Assembly (NCBI RefSeq): GCF_017084525.1
Contig: NZ_CP070950.1
Span: 2,232,001 to 2,296,000 of the forward strand
From: Conexibacter sp. SYSU D00693
GTDB lineage: Bacteria > Actinomycetota > Thermoleophilia > Solirubrobacterales > Solirubrobacteraceae
Direction of reading: 5' to 3'
DNA length: 64,000 nucleotides
Both the position numbers and the translations under genes were made by a program. This document shows positions 7,926 to 15,802 of this stretch, piece by piece (position 1 is the stretch's first letter; the number at the start of each line of letters is the position of its first letter). The notes under the pieces were generated by a model. That model worked only from the letters and a program-made list of their open reading frames with translations. It made no database searches and was not told the DNA's origin.

Positions 7926-8465
7926 ATGCGGCTGGCCCTCGTCTCCGTGCTCGTCGCCGCGGTCCTCGCCGGCTGCGGCTCCGACGACGACCTCGGCAAC
8001 GCCTCGCTCGCCCCGACCACCACGCCGAGCACCACCGCGGCGCGCCCCGCGTTCGACCCGGTCGAGACCGGCAGCCGCGTCATGAGCCGCTGGTCGAGCA
8101 CCCTGCTCTCGACGTTCTCGGCGGCCGGCAAGCAGGGTCAGGCGCTCAAGGCCGGCCGCCAGGAGCGCGCCGTCCTGATGCAGAAGCGCTTCCTGCGCGG
8201 GCTGCGCAAGATCGAGCGCTTCGGCAGCGAGGCCCAGCGCGTCTTCCGCAAGCACCCGTCCTCGCGCGAGGCCAGGGCGATCAAGGCCTCCGGCCGCGCG
8301 TGGAGCGCCTGGGCGCGGGCGGTCCGCACCCCCACGGCTTCAGGCATCACCCGGATCGCCGCGCTGGCCAAGACGGCGGTGCGCCGGCAGAAGCTCGCCT
8401 ACCGGGCGATCGGCGAGGACGTGCCCGCGCGGTCGTCCAGGCCGCGCACGACGACCCGGCGCTAG
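7926..8465 (+). CDS. Putative lipoprotein of unknown function
   Basis: 179 residues from the ATG that opens a type II signal peptide. The lipobox VLAGC (Cys ~17) is followed by a Ser/Thr/Pro-rich linker (PTTTPSTTAARP) and a basic helical domain. An upstream in-frame ATG at 7848 would add 26 residues that spoil the signal, so it was rejected. The divergent beta-helix gene starts about 100 bp to the left. Its stop shares CTAG with the TetR gene. No function is assigned. Confidence 0.7.
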   Translation: MRLALVSVLVAAVLAGCGSDDDLGNASLAPTTTPSTTAARPAFDPVETGSRVMSRWSSTLLSTFSAAGKQGQALKAGRQERAVLMQKRFLRGLRKIERFGSEAQRVFRKHPSSREARAIKASGRAWSAWARAVRTPTASGITRIAALAKTAVRRQKLAYRAIGEDVPARSSRPRTTTRR

Positions 8466-9103
8466 GCGGGCCGGGCGGCCGCGACGGCCAGCCCGTGCAG
8501 GACCAGGCGCCGGCCGAGCGCGAGCGTCTCCGCGAGGCGCTCGGGCGGCAGGCGCAGGCGGTCCTGGCGGAGGCTGAGCGCGATGACGCCGTTCCACGAG
8601 CCCCACAGGAAGGTCATGGCCTCCTCGGGCGGCACGTCGTCGGCGATCTCCCCGGCGGCGATCGCCGCCTCGACGTCGGCGGCGACCGCGCCGACCAGGC
8701 GCTCGACGCGGCCGGCGATCCGCTCGGCGACCTCCTCGAGCTCGGGCGAGGCCTCCGGCTCGGCGACGCGCAGGGCGACGAGGCGGAACATGTCGGGGCG
8801 CTCGAGGTAGAAGCGCAGGTACGCGTCGCCGGCGTTGAGGACCCGCTGCAGCGGCGAGTCCGACGGCTCGGCGGCGGCCATGTAGGCGGCGTTGACCTCG
8901 AGCGCCTGCTCGACCAGCGCCAGCGACAGCGCCTCCTTGCTGCCGAAGTGGAAGTACACGGAGCCGACGGAGACGTCGGCGGCCTCGGCGATCTCGTCGA
9001 CGGTGGTGCGCTGGACGCCGCGCTCGACGAACAGCGCGCGGGCGGCGTCGAGGATCGCCCCGGCGGTGCGGGCCCTGCGGCGGTCCTGGCGCGTCCCCTC
9101 CAT
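8462..9103 (-). CDS. TetR/AcrR-family transcriptional regulator
   Basis: 213 residues. The N-terminal helix-turn-helix is textbook TetR: ILDAARALFVERGVQRTTVDEIAEAADVSVGSVYFHFGSKEAL (HTH at ~residues 30-60, VGSVYFHF recognition helix). The C-terminal ~140 residues are the variable helical ligand-binding and dimer part. It is divergent from a nitrilase-type amidohydrolase gene at 9165, with an inverted repeat between them, so it is probably their shared repressor. A TACAAT hexamer (9115-9120, minus strand) gives a good -10 for this gene. Confidence 0.85.
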   Translation of the reverse strand: MEGTRQDRRRARTAGAILDAARALFVERGVQRTTVDEIAEAADVSVGSVYFHFGSKEALSLALVEQALEVNAAYMAAAEPSDSPLQRVLNAGDAYLRFYLERPDMFRLVALRVAEPEASPELEEVAERIAGRVERLVGAVAADVEAAIAAGEIADDVPPEEAMTFLWGSWNGVIALSLRQDRLRLPPERLAETLALGRRLVLHGLAVAAARPA

Positions 9104-9114
9104 CGCGGTCGCCC

Positions 9115-9148
9115 ATTGTAGTAGCGTTCAACTTCTGAGCGGTACTGC
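9115..9148. promoter_or_regulatory. Operator/promoter region between tetR-type gene and nitrilase gene
   Basis: Imperfect inverted repeat GTAGTAGCG (9118-9126) and CGGTACTGC (9140-9148), 7 of 9 positions complementary with a 13-bp centre. It abuts the TACAAT -10 (9115-9120, minus strand) of the TetR gene. The size and place fit a TetR operator. Confidence 0.45.
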
Positions 9149-9164
9149 AAGAGAGGGTCTCGGG

Positions 9165-10091
9165 ATGCGGGCAGCAGCGATCCAGACGGTGGCGCCGGCG
9201 GGCGACGTCGACGCGAACCTCGAGGCGTGCGAGCGCCTCGCGCGCCAGGCGGCGCGCGACGGCGCCGACTGGGTGGTCCTGCCCGAGTTCTTCGCCTCGG
9301 GCGTCGGGCTGCTGCCGCGGCTGCGCGACGAGGCGCCGCCCGCCGACGGCGCCCCGCTCCAGCTGCTGCGCACGCTCGCGCGCGAGACCGGGACGGTCGC
9401 CGGCGGCTCGGCGCTCGTGCGCGACGACGACGGCGAGGTCCGCAACGCGTTCTGGCTCGTGGGCCGCGACGGCGAGGTCCTCGGCCGCCACGACAAGGAC
9501 CTGCCGACGATGTGGGAGAACGCGCTCTACGTCGGCGGGGACGACGACGGCGTCATCGACGCCGGCGACGGCGTCGCCGCCGGCGTGGCGCTGTGCTGGG
9601 AGCTCATGCGCACCCGGACCGCCAAGCGGCTGGCGGGGCGCGTCGACCTCGTGGTCGGCGGCTCGGGCTGGTGGTCGGTCCCGCTCTGGCACCCGCGCGG
9701 CGCCTTCCGGCGGATGGCGTCGTCCAGCGCCCGCCACGCGATGCAGGCGGCACCGCGCTTCGCGCGAGCGCTCGGCGTCCCGGTCGTCCACGCCGCGCAC
9801 GCCGGGCCGCTCGCCTGCCCGATGCCGTGGACCGGCGGCATCACCTACCGCGGCCACTTCGAGGGCGGCGCGGCGGTCTGCGACGGCGACGGGCGGGTGC
9901 TCGCCTTCCGCCACCGCCGCGACGGCGAGGGCGTCGTCGCCGCCGACGTCCAACCCGCGCGCCGGCCGCTGCCCGCGCCGCTGCCCGACCGCTTCTGGCT
10001 GCAGACGCGCGGCGCGCTGCCGTCGGTGGTCTGGACCTACCAGCGCGCGCACGGGCGCCGCGCGTACGCCCGGGCGCGGGTGGCGGCGTGA
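9165..10091 (+). CDS. Carbon-nitrogen hydrolase (nitrilase superfamily amidase)
   Basis: 308 residues, a single nitrilase fold. The Glu-Lys-Cys triad is visible: E41 in VLPEFF, K111 in GRHDKDLP, and C144 in GVALCWELMR. The family hydrolyses nitriles, amides or N-carbamoyl compounds in the cytoplasm. ATG at 9165 is preceded by GAGAGG at 9151-9156. The next gene overlaps its stop by 4 bp (GTGA). The divergent TetR gene suggests substrate-linked control. The short N-terminal start, with no extension, argues against nitrile-specific spiral-forming nitrilases, so an amidase is more likely. Confidence 0.85.
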   Translation: MRAAAIQTVAPAGDVDANLEACERLARQAARDGADWVVLPEFFASGVGLLPRLRDEAPPADGAPLQLLRTLARETGTVAGGSALVRDDDGEVRNAFWLVGRDGEVLGRHDKDLPTMWENALYVGGDDDGVIDAGDGVAAGVALCWELMRTRTAKRLAGRVDLVVGGSGWWSVPLWHPRGAFRRMASSSARHAMQAAPRFARALGVPVVHAAHAGPLACPMPWTGGITYRGHFEGGAAVCDGDGRVLAFRHRRDGEGVVAADVQPARRPLPAPLPDRFWLQTRGALPSVVWTYQRAHGRRAYARARVAA

Positions 10092-10489
10092 AGCGCCCGT
10101 CGTCGGTCGCCGTCTCGGGCGTCACCGAGCTCGCGGCAGGCGCCGCGTCGGGCTGGGTCTACACGCTCGTGCGCACGCAGCCGGAGCTGGCCAAGCGCCT
10201 GGGGATCAAGGCGCCGGCGCGCATCCGCCAGTGGCACCTGGACCTCGCGATGCTCGGCACCGCGACGATCGCCGCCGACCTCGCGGTGCCCGACGCGCCC
10301 AAGCTCGTGCGCCGGTCGCTCGCCGTCGGCGCGTGGACCAACGCGATGGCCTTCCTCCCCCTCGCCTTCAAGCCCGACCTCGACGAGCACCCCGCCTTCG
10401 GCGCCGCCGCCGCCGCGTCGTTCACGGCGACGACGATCGGCTTCGTCGGGATGGCGCGGACCGCGCACCGGCGCCGCAGGGCCGGCTAG
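10088..10489 (+). CDS. Small membrane-associated hypothetical protein
   Basis: 133 residues beginning with GTG inside the GTGA overlap with the nitrilase gene, so it is translationally coupled. It has three or four moderately hydrophobic segments (LDLAMLGTATIAADLAV, SLAVGAWTNAMAFLPLAF, AAAAASFTATTIGFVGMA), as in small four-helix membrane proteins of unknown role. Its stop shares CTAG with the convergent gene. Coupling suggests a role tied to the amidase, but none is known. Confidence 0.65.
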   Translation: MKRPSSVAVSGVTELAAGAASGWVYTLVRTQPELAKRLGIKAPARIRQWHLDLAMLGTATIAADLAVPDAPKLVRRSLAVGAWTNAMAFLPLAFKPDLDEHPAFGAAAAASFTATTIGFVGMARTAHRRRRAG

Positions 10490-10824
10490 CGCGCCGGGTC
10501 GTCGCCGCGCTCGCGGGCCTCGACGCCGTAGTGGAGCATCTGGTGCTCCTGGCGCTCGCGCAGCGCCTTGCGGTGCCGGGGTGAGCCACTCTGGCGCAGG
10601 CGGTGGGCGTAGGCCACGAGCGGGACGAACAGCAGGCCCCACGCCAGCAGCGCGACCGCGTACATGGCCAGGCCGATCGAGCCCAGGCGGTCGATCATCT
10701 GCAGCCCCGCGAAGGCGCCGCCGAGGAAGACGACCAGCACCACCACCAGGACGGCGAGGGCGCCGAGGTGGGCGAGCGCATCGCGGACCAGGCGGACCGG
10801 GGCCGCGTCTTTGGGCTGCACCAT
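10486..10824 (-). CDS. Two-pass membrane protein of unknown function
   Basis: 112 residues from the ATG at 10824 (MVQPKDAAPV). A start 12 codons upstream is possible but would run into the divergent promoter. There are two strong transmembrane helices (LGALAVLVVVLVVFLGGAFAG; GLAMYAVALLAWGLLFVPLVA) followed by a charged, His-containing cytosolic tail (HRKALRERQEHQMLHYG). A TACGCT -10 lies seven bases before the ATG. Confidence 0.65.
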   Translation of the reverse strand: MVQPKDAAPVRLVRDALAHLGALAVLVVVLVVFLGGAFAGLQMIDRLGSIGLAMYAVALLAWGLLFVPLVAYAHRLRQSGSPRHRKALRERQEHQMLHYGVEARERGDDPAR

Positions 10825-10831
10825 CCTCCCG

Positions 10832-10841
10832 AGCGTACGAC
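10832..10841. promoter_or_regulatory. Overlapping divergent -10 elements
   Basis: The decamer AGCGTACGAC reads TACGCT on the minus strand (7 bases before ATG 10824) and TACGAC on the plus strand (6 bases before ATG 10848). The two promoters share GTAC, so polymerase can use only one direction at a time. Confidence 0.5.
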
Positions 10842-10847
10842 TGACGG

Positions 10848-12272
10848 ATGAGCGACGCACGGACCATCGTCTGGCTCCGCCGCGACCTGCGGGTCCACGA
10901 CCACCCCGCGCTGGCCGAGGCGGCGGCCGCCGGCACCGCCGTGCCGGTCTTCGTGCTCGACGACGCGCTGCTGCGCGGGCGGTGTGCGAGCGCCGCGCGG
11001 ACGGCCTGGATGCTCGACTGCCTGCGGGTGCTCGACGAGGAGCTGCGCGAGCGCGGCAGCGCGCTCGTCGTGCGCCACGGCCCCCCCGAGCGGGTGCTCG
11101 TGGAGCTCGCGCGCGAGGCGCAGGCGGCCGCGGTCGCGTGGACCAGCGACGTCTCCCCCTACGCGCGAGCGCGCGACGCGCGGGTGACCGAGGCGCTGCG
11201 CGGCGCCGGCGTCGAGGCCCGTCCGCGCCCGGGCACCTACGTCACCGACCCCAACCGGCTGCGCGCGCCCGACGGCGGCCCGTTCGGCGTCTTCGCGCGC
11301 TTCGAGCGCCTGCACCGCGAGGCGCCGCGGCGCGACGTGCTCCCCGCGCCCGAGCACCTCGCGCCGCTGCCCGACGGCCTGGACCCGGGCCGCGTCCCCC
11401 AGGTCGGCGAGCTCGGCGACCTCCCCGGGCCGCTCGTGCCCGAGCCGATCCGGGAGCCCGGCGAGCGCGCCGCCCGCGCCGCCCTGGACGACTGGGTCGC
11501 CGACGGCCTCGCCCACTACGCCGAGCGCCGGCCCGCGCAGCCGGGCGACCAGCGCGGCATGGCGCGGGTGCAGGTCTCCGTCCTGTCGCCCTACCTGCGC
11601 TGGGGCTGCCTGAGCGCGCGCGAGTGCGAGGCCCGCGCGCTCGACGCGGGCGGGACGGGCGCGACCGCGTGGCGCCGCCAGCTCGCGTGGCGCGACTTCC
11701 ACGCCCACGTCCTGCTCCTGCGTCCGGGCAACGCCCACCACGAGCACCGCGAGGAGCTCCGCGGGACCCTCGAGTTCGACCACGACGCCGACCGCCTCGC
11801 CGCCTGGCAGGAGGGCCGCACCGGCTTCCCGCTCGTCGACGCCGGGATGCGCCAGCTGCGCGCGACGGGCTGGATGCACAACCGCGTCCGGCTCGTCGCC
11901 GGCTCGTTCCTCACCAAGGACCTCCACCTCGACTGGCGGCTGGGCGAGCAGTGGTTCGCCCGGCTGCTGCTCGACGGCGAGCCCGCGCAGAACAACGGCA
12001 ACTGGCAGTGGATCGCCGGCACCGGCGTCGACCCGCAGCCGGCCTACCGTCGCATCTACAACCCCGCCCGCCAGCGCGCGGCCTTCGACCCGGCCGGCGC
12101 GTACGTGCGGCACTGGGTGCCCGAGCTGCGCGACGTCCCCGACGACGCGCTCGACGAGCCCGGCACGCTTGCGCCCGGCTACCCTCTGCCGATCGTCGAC
12201 CACCTCGCCGAGCGCCGGGAGGCCCTGCGCCGCTACGGCGAGGCGCGCGAGCGCGGGGCGGCCGCGGGCTAG
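10848..12272 (+). CDS. phr: Deoxyribodipyrimidine photolyase (CPD photolyase, class I)
   Basis: 474 residues. The N-terminal Rossmann-like antenna domain starts TIVWLRRDLRVHDHPAL. The C-terminal helical FAD domain has the hallmark WQEGRTGFPLVDAGMRQL and TGWMHNRVRL, with NNGNWQWIAGTG forming the flavin pocket and the Trp electron-transfer chain. The Asn pair and the CPD-type Trp/Met context place it with CPD photolyases rather than cryptochromes. It repairs UV-made cyclobutane dimers using blue light. ATG at 10848 follows TACGAC by six bases. Length is normal for the family, and the stop overlaps the next convergent gene by CTAG. Confidence 0.93.
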   Translation: MSDARTIVWLRRDLRVHDHPALAEAAAAGTAVPVFVLDDALLRGRCASAARTAWMLDCLRVLDEELRERGSALVVRHGPPERVLVELAREAQAAAVAWTSDVSPYARARDARVTEALRGAGVEARPRPGTYVTDPNRLRAPDGGPFGVFARFERLHREAPRRDVLPAPEHLAPLPDGLDPGRVPQVGELGDLPGPLVPEPIREPGERAARAALDDWVADGLAHYAERRPAQPGDQRGMARVQVSVLSPYLRWGCLSARECEARALDAGGTGATAWRRQLAWRDFHAHVLLLRPGNAHHEHREELRGTLEFDHDADRLAAWQEGRTGFPLVDAGMRQLRATGWMHNRVRLVAGSFLTKDLHLDWRLGEQWFARLLLDGEPAQNNGNWQWIAGTGVDPQPAYRRIYNPARQRAAFDPAGAYVRHWVPELRDVPDDALDEPGTLAPGYPLPIVDHLAERREALRRYGEARERGAAAG

Positions 12273-12553
12273 ACGCCGGAGGCCGGCCGGGTGCGCGCGA
12301 CCTGCTCGATGCCGGCGATGAGGGGCCGCGCGCGCGTGATGGTGTCCTGCACCTCGGGGAGCTCGAGCGACGCCTTGTGGAGCTCCTCGTCGTCCCAGAC
12401 CTCGGTGATCCAGATCGTGTCGGGGTCCGCCTCGTCGGCGGCGACGACGTAGGACCGGCAGCCCGGCATCTCGCCGATCTCCTCGGCGAAGATCGCCAGG
12501 AGGTCGTCGCGCTTGCCGGGCTGCGCCTGGAACTTCCCGATGAGGCCGAACAC
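12269..12553 (-). CDS. ABM-domain (antibiotic biosynthesis monooxygenase-like) protein
   Basis: 94 residues forming one ferredoxin-like ABM domain: FGLIGKFQAQPGKRDDLLAIF, GCRSYVVAADEADPDTIWITEVWDDEELHKASL. The pattern of small dimeric cofactor-free monooxygenases or heme/quinone-handling proteins is clear, but the substrate is not. GTG start lies 8 bases after TACGGT (12562-12567, minus strand). It is followed on the same strand by no partner. Confidence 0.8.
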   Translation of the reverse strand: MFGLIGKFQAQPGKRDDLLAIFAEEIGEMPGCRSYVVAADEADPDTIWITEVWDDEELHKASLELPEVQDTITRARPLIAGIEQVARTRPASGV

Positions 12554-12561
12554 GCCCGGGG

Positions 12562-12567
12562 ACCGTA
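12562..12567 (-). promoter_or_regulatory. -10 element of the ABM-domain gene
   Basis: TACGGT on the minus strand, eight bases before the GTG start at 12553. Confidence 0.4.
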
Positions 12568-12572
12568 CTGCG

Positions 12573-13166
12573 TCAGCCGCGCACGACCCGGTAGGTGCAG
12601 ATGAGCACGCCGGTGCTCGCCTGCTTGACCTGGGCGAGCTCGAGCGGGCGGGCGGCCCCGTCCTGCGGGAAGATCGACTTGCCGCCGCCGAGGAGGATCG
12701 GCTCGAGCATGAGGACGAGCTCGTCGACGAGGTCGGCCTCGAAGAGCTGGGTGGCCACGGTCGGGGAGCCGAGCAGCAGCATGCGCCCGTCGCGCTGCTC
12801 CTTGAGCTCGCGCAGGGCGCCGATCGCGTCGTCGGCCGGCAGCAGGCGCGAGCCCTCCCAGGTCATGTCCGCGTCGGTCAGCGTGCGCGAGAGCACGAGC
12901 TTCTCCGCGCTGTTGATCGCGTCGGCGAACGGGTCGCCGGCGCGCTCGGGCCAGGCGGCGGCCATGTTCTGCCAGGTGCCGCGCCCGTAGAGCAGCACGT
13001 CGGCCGAGCCCATGAGCTCGTCGAAGACCGAGCCCATGGCCTCGACGTCGAAGTACGGGTGCGACCAGCCGCCGTGGGCGAAGCCGCCGTCGCGGTCCTC
13101 GTCGGGGCCGCCGGGCGCCTGGACGACGCCGTCGAGGGAGATGAAGTCGTTCACGATGATCTGCAT
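12573..13166 (-). CDS. Dihydrofolate-reductase-like (RibD C-terminal family) protein
   Basis: 197 residues from ATG 13166 (MQIIVNDFISLDGVVQAPG), the normal beginning of this family; an upstream in-frame start at 13208 would add 14 atypical residues. SLDGV, LLYGRGTW, VLSRTL and the LLLLGSPTVATQLFEADLVDELVLMLEPILLGGGKSIF segment match NADPH-binding RibD_C/DHFR-type reductases. The physiological substrate is usually unknown. The short palindrome GCGACG-AA-CGTCGC (13173-13186) sits 7 bp before the ATG and could bind a regulator. Confidence 0.85.
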   Translation of the reverse strand: MQIIVNDFISLDGVVQAPGGPDEDRDGGFAHGGWSHPYFDVEAMGSVFDELMGSADVLLYGRGTWQNMAAAWPERAGDPFADAINSAEKLVLSRTLTDADMTWEGSRLLPADDAIGALRELKEQRDGRMLLLGSPTVATQLFEADLVDELVLMLEPILLGGGKSIFPQDGAARPLELAQVKQASTGVLICTYRVVRG

Positions 13167-13233
13167 GCCTGGGCGACGAACGTCGCACAGGCCGATCGAC
13201 ACGCCCACGAGAGTTGGCGCGTCGCCGCTCGTG

Positions 13234-14265
13234 TCAGGCGGCGGCGCCGAGGGCTGGCAGGCGGAAGCGCTGCCGGTAGGCGCCGGGTGTGAGGCTGGTC
13301 AGGCGCTTGAACAGCCGGCGGAACGCGGCCGGGTCCTCGTAGCCGACGGCCCAGCTGATGTCGTCGATGGGCTCGCCGCTCGCCTCGAGCAGCCGCTTGG
13401 CCCGCTCGACGCGGATGTGCTGGACGTAGGCGATGGGCGTCAAGCCGGTGGCCGCCTTGAACCGCCGGGCGAACGTCCGCGGCGCGAGGCCCGACGCGCG
13501 GACCATCTCGTCGACCGGCGCGGCGATCGCGTACCGGTCGTCGATCGCGCGCTGCGCGGCGAGCACCGCCGCGTCGCCGTGGTCGCTGGGCGGGTCGAAC
13601 ACCTGGAACGGCGTCTGGCCGTCCTGGTGGAACTGGATGAGCAGGAAGCGGGCCGCGGCCAGCGCGGTGGCGGGGCCGACGTACGTGGCGACGAGGTGCA
13701 GGGCGAGGTCGTGCCAGGCAGTCGCGGCGCCGGAGGTGATGAGGCGGCCCCCGTCGCCCGAGACGACCAGCACCTCGTCGGGGCGCAGCACGACGTCGGG
13801 GTGGCGGCGCTGGAAGTCGCGCTCGGAGATCCAGTGGACGGTCGCATGGTGGCCGTCGAGCAGTCCGGTCTCCGCCGTCAGGTTCGCGCCGGTGCACGCC
13901 GAGCACAGGACCGCGCCGCGCTCGTAGGCCTCGCGCAGCCACCGCACGAGCCGCGGGTAGCGCCCGGCCGTCCACTCCTCGTCGCGGCCGAAGGCCATCG
14001 AGGGGACGATGACCACGTCGACCTCCTCCGCGTCGTCGATGGACTCGTGCGCGGTGATGGCAAGGCCGCTGGCGGTCGTGAGGATGCCGGCCTGCTCGGC
14101 GACGATCGCGACGTCGAAGGGCCGGCGGTCGGCGCGCAGGCGGTCCTCGGGGGCGGTCAGGCCCTCGACCGTGCTCAGGCTCTCGTACAGCCCGGCGAGC
14201 GGCGTCGCTGTCGAGTCGGGCGTCGCGACGATGCGGATGCGCAGCGGCGGCGGCGAAGGCGGCAC
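13234..14265 (-). CDS. GlxA-type transcriptional regulator (DJ-1/PfpI domain plus AraC HTH)
   Basis: 343 residues from a GTG at 14265. The first ~200 residues are a class-I glutamine-amidotransferase-like domain with the nucleophile-elbow Cys in AVLCSACTGANLTAE. The last ~100 are an AraC/XylS double helix-turn-helix (MVRASGLAPRTFARRFKAATG; EPIDDISWAVGYEDPAAFRRLFKRLTSLTPGAYR). Such regulators often respond to small nitrogenous or redox metabolites. It is divergent from the FAD oxidoreductase gene, probably its target. A perfect CGGCGGC-GA-GCCGCCG palindrome (14319-14334) lies between. An upstream start at 14385 was rejected because it would cover the divergent promoter. Confidence 0.85.
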   Translation of the reverse strand: MPPSPPPLRIRIVATPDSTATPLAGLYESLSTVEGLTAPEDRLRADRRPFDVAIVAEQAGILTTASGLAITAHESIDDAEEVDVVIVPSMAFGRDEEWTAGRYPRLVRWLREAYERGAVLCSACTGANLTAETGLLDGHHATVHWISERDFQRRHPDVVLRPDEVLVVSGDGGRLITSGAATAWHDLALHLVATYVGPATALAAARFLLIQFHQDGQTPFQVFDPPSDHGDAAVLAAQRAIDDRYAIAAPVDEMVRASGLAPRTFARRFKAATGLTPIAYVQHIRVERAKRLLEASGEPIDDISWAVGYEDPAAFRRLFKRLTSLTPGAYRQRFRLPALGAAA

Positions 14266-14383
14266 GGCCTGCTGAGCGTGGCAGGAACGGACCGGTCTTG
14301 CGCACGAGCGCCCTTGGGCGGCGGCGAGCCGCCGTCCACCGTGTGCTGGCACCTCTCCGCCCTCTCCCTCAGGAGCTCTCCGC

Positions 14384-15802
14384 ATGCCCTCTCGCCTCCT
14401 CTCCTCCGACGCGGCCGTCTTGCTCGCCGAGCGCGTGCGGGGCGACGTCCTCGGTCCCGACCACCCCGGCTACGACGCGGCGCGCCGCGTCTGGAACGGG
14501 ATGGTCGACCGCCGCCCGCTGGCCATCACCCGCTGTGCCGACGCCCACGACGTGGCGGCCGCCGTGCGCTTCGCGGTCGAGCACGACCTGCCGCTCGCGG
14601 TCCGCGGCGGCGGGCACAACGTCGCGGGGACCGCGGTCTGCGACGACGGCGTCGTCGTGGACCTCTCGCCGATGCGTGATGTGCGCCTCGACACCGCCCG
14701 GGGGACCGTCCACGTGGCGGGTGGCGCCACGTGGGGCGACGTCGACGCGGTGACCGCGCCCCAGGGCCTCGCCGCCCCGGGCGGCGTCGTCTCCGAGACC
14801 GGCGTGACCGGCCTCGCGCTCAGCGGCGGCGTCTCGCACCAGCGCCGGCGCGACGGGATGACGATCGACAACCTCGTCTCCGCCCAGGTCGTCCTCGCCG
14901 ACGGCCGCCAGGTCCGCGCAAGCGCCGACGAGCACCCCGAGCTGTTCTGGGCGCTGCGCGGCGGCGGCGGCAACTTCGGGGTCGTCGTCGCGCTGGAGCT
15001 GCGGGTGCATCCGCTCGGGCCGGAGGTCTTCGCGCTGAACGTCGCCTACCCGGTGGCCGACGCGCGGCGGGTGCTGCGCGGGTGGCGCGACCTCGTCGCC
15101 GGCGCGCCGGACGAGCTGACGACAGCCGGGCTCATCTGGTCGCTGCCCGATGTCGAGGCGCTGCCGGCGGCGCTGCGCGGCGCGCCCTACGTCGGCGTCG
15201 CCGGTCTGTGGGCGGGCGACCCGGACGACGGCGAGCGCGTGACGCGCGCGCTGCGCCGGCTCGCCGAGCCGCTCGTCGACCTGAGCGGCGTCGTCCCCTA
15301 CGCGGAGCTGCAGCGCTCGCTGGACCCGTACTTCCCGGCGGGCCGCCGCTACTACTGGAAGGCGCTGTACCTGTCGACGCTGGCCGACGACGCGGTCGAG
15401 CTCACGGTCGGGCGGTCCGAGCAGCGGCCGTCGGCCGACACGCTGGTGATCATCCGCCACTGCGGCGGGGCGATCTCCCGCGTGGGCGCGGGCGAGACGG
15501 CGTTCGGCGACCGCTCCTCGGAGTGGATGCTGTCGATCGACGCCACGTGGTCGGCGCCGGAGGACGACGACGAGAACATCGCCTGGACCCGCGCGTTCTG
15601 GGATGCGGCGTCGCCGTGGTCGACCGGGCAGACCTACTTCAACTTCCCGGGCCTGCTCGAGGACGGCGAGGCGGAGGTGCGCTCGAGCTACGGCGCGGGC
15701 CTCGACCGCCTCGCGCGCGTGAAGGCCGCCTACGACCCGGACAACCGCTTTCGGCTCAACCAGAACATCGTGCCCGCGGAAGGCCTGTCCCGTGTCCCGT
15801 GA
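14384..15802 (+). CDS. FAD-linked oxidase (berberine-bridge-enzyme-like)
   Basis: 472 residues. A PCMH-type FAD domain spans ~residues 40-210: LAVRGGGHNVAG carries H78, the likely 8-alpha-histidyl flavin ligand, followed by GGATWGDVD and SETGVTGLALSGG. A C-terminal BBE segment follows (YDPDNRFRLNQNI). The second covalent Cys of bicovalent members is not evident. Family members oxidise sugars, alkaloids or polyketides with O2. ATG at 14384 is preceded by CAGGAG (14369-14374). The stop overlaps the MFS gene start by 11 bp, and the divergent GlxA-type regulator suggests an inducible oxidise-and-export cassette. Confidence 0.88.
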   Translation: MPSRLLSSDAAVLLAERVRGDVLGPDHPGYDAARRVWNGMVDRRPLAITRCADAHDVAAAVRFAVEHDLPLAVRGGGHNVAGTAVCDDGVVVDLSPMRDVRLDTARGTVHVAGGATWGDVDAVTAPQGLAAPGGVVSETGVTGLALSGGVSHQRRRDGMTIDNLVSAQVVLADGRQVRASADEHPELFWALRGGGGNFGVVVALELRVHPLGPEVFALNVAYPVADARRVLRGWRDLVAGAPDELTTAGLIWSLPDVEALPAALRGAPYVGVAGLWAGDPDDGERVTRALRRLAEPLVDLSGVVPYAELQRSLDPYFPAGRRYYWKALYLSTLADDAVELTVGRSEQRPSADTLVIIRHCGGAISRVGAGETAFGDRSSEWMLSIDATWSAPEDDDENIAWTRAFWDAASPWSTGQTYFNFPGLLEDGEAEVRSSYGAGLDRLARVKAAYDPDNRFRLNQNIVPAEGLSRVP

